The translations under genes and the position numbers were made by a program. The notes below the pieces were generated by a model. That model saw only the letters and a list, made by a program, of their open reading frames with translations, made no database searches and was not told where the DNA came from. A DNA stretch of 33,151 nt from Thermoplasmata archaeon (GTDB lineage: Archaea > Thermoplasmatota > E2 > DHVEG-1), in NCBI GenBank assembly GCA_003942085.1, contig DQIQ01000002.1, positions 64,898 to 98,048 on the forward strand. Reading direction: 5' to 3'. How positions within the stretch are numbered: the stretch's first letter is position 1; every line of letters begins with the position of its first letter. Positions 31,530 through 33,151 of the stretch are shown one piece after another.

Positions 31530-33151
31530 TTATTTCTTCTTCCTGAACACCGCATACAGGATGACGATCATCACGATCAACGCCATGAAAATCCAGATAT
31601 ACCAGCTTTGTGGGATAATCTGGAAGATATCCTTATTTGATTTCTGTTCAAGGACAGACGGTACTTCGAATGTTAGTGCGTTCAACCCATAAATCGTGCC
31701 GTTCGCACCAATAATCACAGTTCCATTTGCCACAACAGGGTTTGACACGATCGGTGTTGTCACATAATTCCTCACGCCATCTACCGTGAAGCGCGGTGCA
31801 AACGCCCAGACCAGTTCTCCGTTCGATTGATTCACTGCATAGAGCCTGCCATCGTCACAGCCAAAGAACACATAACCCCCGTATGAGACTGGAGTGGAAT
31901 GGATACTTGCTTGGCAAGGAAACATCCATTTTACGGTCCCATCTTCCTCAAAAGCATAGAGGTTATTGTCCATGGCACCGACAAAGATGACCCCTTTTGA
32001 GACAACAGGGGCGCAATCAAATCCCCATCCTGTTTGATAACTCCATTTTACCACACCAGTGGCTGCATCAAGGGCATAGACATAGGTATCCCATGACCCA
32101 AGATAGATCGTATTGTTTGATAGAACAGGGGCTGCAGTGATCCTGCCTTTTGATGAAAACGTCCATGTAACGGTATGATTATTTCTGTCTACCGCATAGC
32201 AACTGTTCTCTGAGGTAAGATAGATGTTCTTGTCGTAGACTGCTGACAAATAACTTTCGTTACCAAATTTCAGTCTCCATTGCTCTTGACCATCGAGTAC
32301 CGAGAGAGCATATACGTTCCCGGATGAGTCTGCACACAGAATGTTGTCTTGTATGAGTATCGGTTGTGAGATGATTTTACCAGGGGTTTGTATCTTCCAT
32401 TGTCGGTCTCCTGTTTGTGAAAATGCTGCAATACCTTGTTCATCTCCAACGAATAACAAACCATTCTGTGCTAGTGGGGTCGTAGGGTTCCTTCCTACTG
32501 TTGTACGCCATCGCAGACTACCAGTTTGTGCGTTGAGACAGAGCAGGTCACCTGATGGGAGAGTAATGTACAGTCTCCCGTCTTCCACAAAACCAGCAGC
32601 AGTAAAATTATTCACTTTTTGCGTGGTATCAAATGTCCATGCCACTGTTGTTTCTCCTAAGGTTTTTTTCTCTTCTGGTATAGGTAACTTGTATCCTTCT
32701 TTGGATGGTAGACCAAACAGCCGTACCCATCCGGCTGGTGGTACTTCTTCTGTTGTGACTGCCTGGGAATCATAATTTGATATGATCAGTGGATGATGAG
32801 GGTTTCCGAAAAATGCCCATAACCCGTTCTGGCTCATCAGATAAGAATCAGTCACTTTTACATCGGTGATCCAATCACTAATCGGGGAGGTGCACATGAT
32901 CTGCTTGACGGTCTCAATATCGATGTCCCCGTAGTATTTTTTTCCGAGCTCTTCGAATTTGAGGTCTCGTTCTGTGGGGATATATCTGAACGAGAAGTAC
33001 CCCCATCCAGGCACCCCTAGAAAATTGCATAACACAAAGTTTTTTACATAGCTTTTAAGGTTCATTCGTTCGAAACGGACATGGAGATCAAGCGGGTTAT
33101 TTGCGCTCCAGTAAAACCCGTTGAATGTTCGCCAGACTGCAGAATGTCGAT
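31530..33151 (-). CDS. Membrane-anchored PQQ-like beta-propeller protein with C45/phospholipase-B-like N-terminal part, 5' end missing
   Basis: The ORF track starts at Met 33065, but the frame is open to the window edge (residues RHSAVWRTFNGFYWSANNPL precede), so the gene begins outside. The N-terminal visible 150 residues (FRYIPTERDLKFEELGKKYYG, IDIETVKQIM, WAFFGNPHHP) are reminiscent of the second half of C45 acyltransferase or phospholipase-B-like enzymes; this is tentative. A propeller of PQQ-type blades follows (GDLLCLNAQTGSLRWRT, GNVYALSVLDGQEQWRL, TYVYALDAATGVVKWSYQT, NNLYAFEEDGTVKWMFP, GRLYAVNQSNGELVWAF), about seven repeats. One C-terminal membrane helix (WYIWIFMALIVMIVILYAVF) then ends in RKKK. 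The propeller is probably outside, tethered by that helix. It has no PGF motif. Convergent with the 31084 gene. Confidence 0.82.
   Translation of the reverse strand, partial: RHSAVWRTFNGFYWSANNPLDLHVRFERMNLKSYVKNFVLCNFLGVPGWGYFSFRYIPTERDLKFEELGKKYYGDIDIETVKQIMCTSPISDWITDVKVTDSYLMSQNGLWAFFGNPHHPLIISNYDSQAVTTEEVPPAGWVRLFGLPSKEGYKLPIPEEKKTLGETTVAWTFDTTQKVNNFTAAGFVEDGRLYITLPSGDLLCLNAQTGSLRWRTTVGRNPTTPLAQNGLLFVGDEQGIAAFSQTGDRQWKIQTPGKIISQPILIQDNILCADSSGNVYALSVLDGQEQWRLKFGNESYLSAVYDKNIYLTSENSCYAVDRNNHTVTWTFSSKGRITAAPVLSNNTIYLGSWDTYVYALDAATGVVKWSYQTGWGFDCAPVVSKGVIFVGAMDNNLYAFEEDGTVKWMFPCQASIHSTPVSYGGYVFFGCDDGRLYAVNQSNGELVWAFAPRFTVDGVRNYVTTPIVSNPVVANGTVIIGANGTIYGLNALTFEVPSVLEQKSNKDIFQIIPQSWYIWIFMALIVMIVILYAVFRKKK

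Overview
The window looks like a chromosomal segment from a euryarchaeon, most probably a member of Thermoplasmatota close to the sediment lineages that secrete peptidases (Marine Benthic Group D type). This placement is inference from gene content: archaeal-type RtcB, archaeal phosphopantothenate synthetase, archaeal AspRS, the archaea-specific tRNA methyltransferase Trm56, a PAC2 proteasome chaperone, TATA-box promoters with very short leaders, tRNAs without encoded CCA, and a gingipain-like extracellular peptidase with PKD domains. No phage, IS, integrase or CRISPR array is visible.

Layout. (1) 1-5.6 kb, housekeeping on +: the end of a helix-hairpin-helix protein, rtcB, a PAC2-family chaperone, and a two-gene unit of phosphopantothenate synthetase and aspS. 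(2) 6.1-9.1 kb, a three-gene signalling operon on +: a membrane CHASE4-HAMP protein without a kinase, a separate soluble PAS histidine kinase overlapping it by 11 nt, and a stand-alone receiver. (3) 9.1-13.9 kb: hypF on -, a KimA-like APC-superfamily permease on +, and a 25-residue lysine-rich mini-protein. (4) 14.0-25.9 kb, a secretome island: a lipoprotein, an FG-GAP/PKD protein, a decayed lipoprotein gene, a C25 (gingipain-like) peptidase with two PKD domains (all on -), then a 1,698-residue protein on + with a DUF2341-like domain, nine roughly 98-residue FN3-like repeats and a terminal Ig-like domain. (5) 26.0-29.7 kb, short genes: a cysteine-rich 4Fe-4S protein, a 50-residue four-cysteine protein, tRNA-Leu(GAG), an HD phosphohydrolase overlapping trm56, a disordered basic protein, tRNA-Val(CAC), a winged-helix regulator and a small basic protein. 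(6) 29.9-33.2 kb: a PGF-CTERM-like surface protein, a second lipoprotein, an unrecognised coiled-coil-ended protein, and the C-terminal part of a PQQ-propeller membrane protein running off the window.

The most interesting signals are these. Two neighbouring secreted proteins with unrelated main domains share a C-terminal tail after a PKD domain (consensus about F-x-Q-H-x5-P-x-M-F-x-x-L-R-H-L-x-G-[FY]), a candidate sorting tag. A lipoprotein pseudogene invisible to the ORF track lies at 17314-17841, with four in-frame stops and two homopolymer frameshifts. A sensor kinase is split exactly between its membrane receptor and its PAS-kinase half. Within 20 kb the window uses several different ways to hold proteins at the cell surface: lipobox, PGF-CTERM, C-terminal membrane helix and the new tail. 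Together these suggest a peptide-scavenging heterotroph with a large, actively evolving exoproteome.
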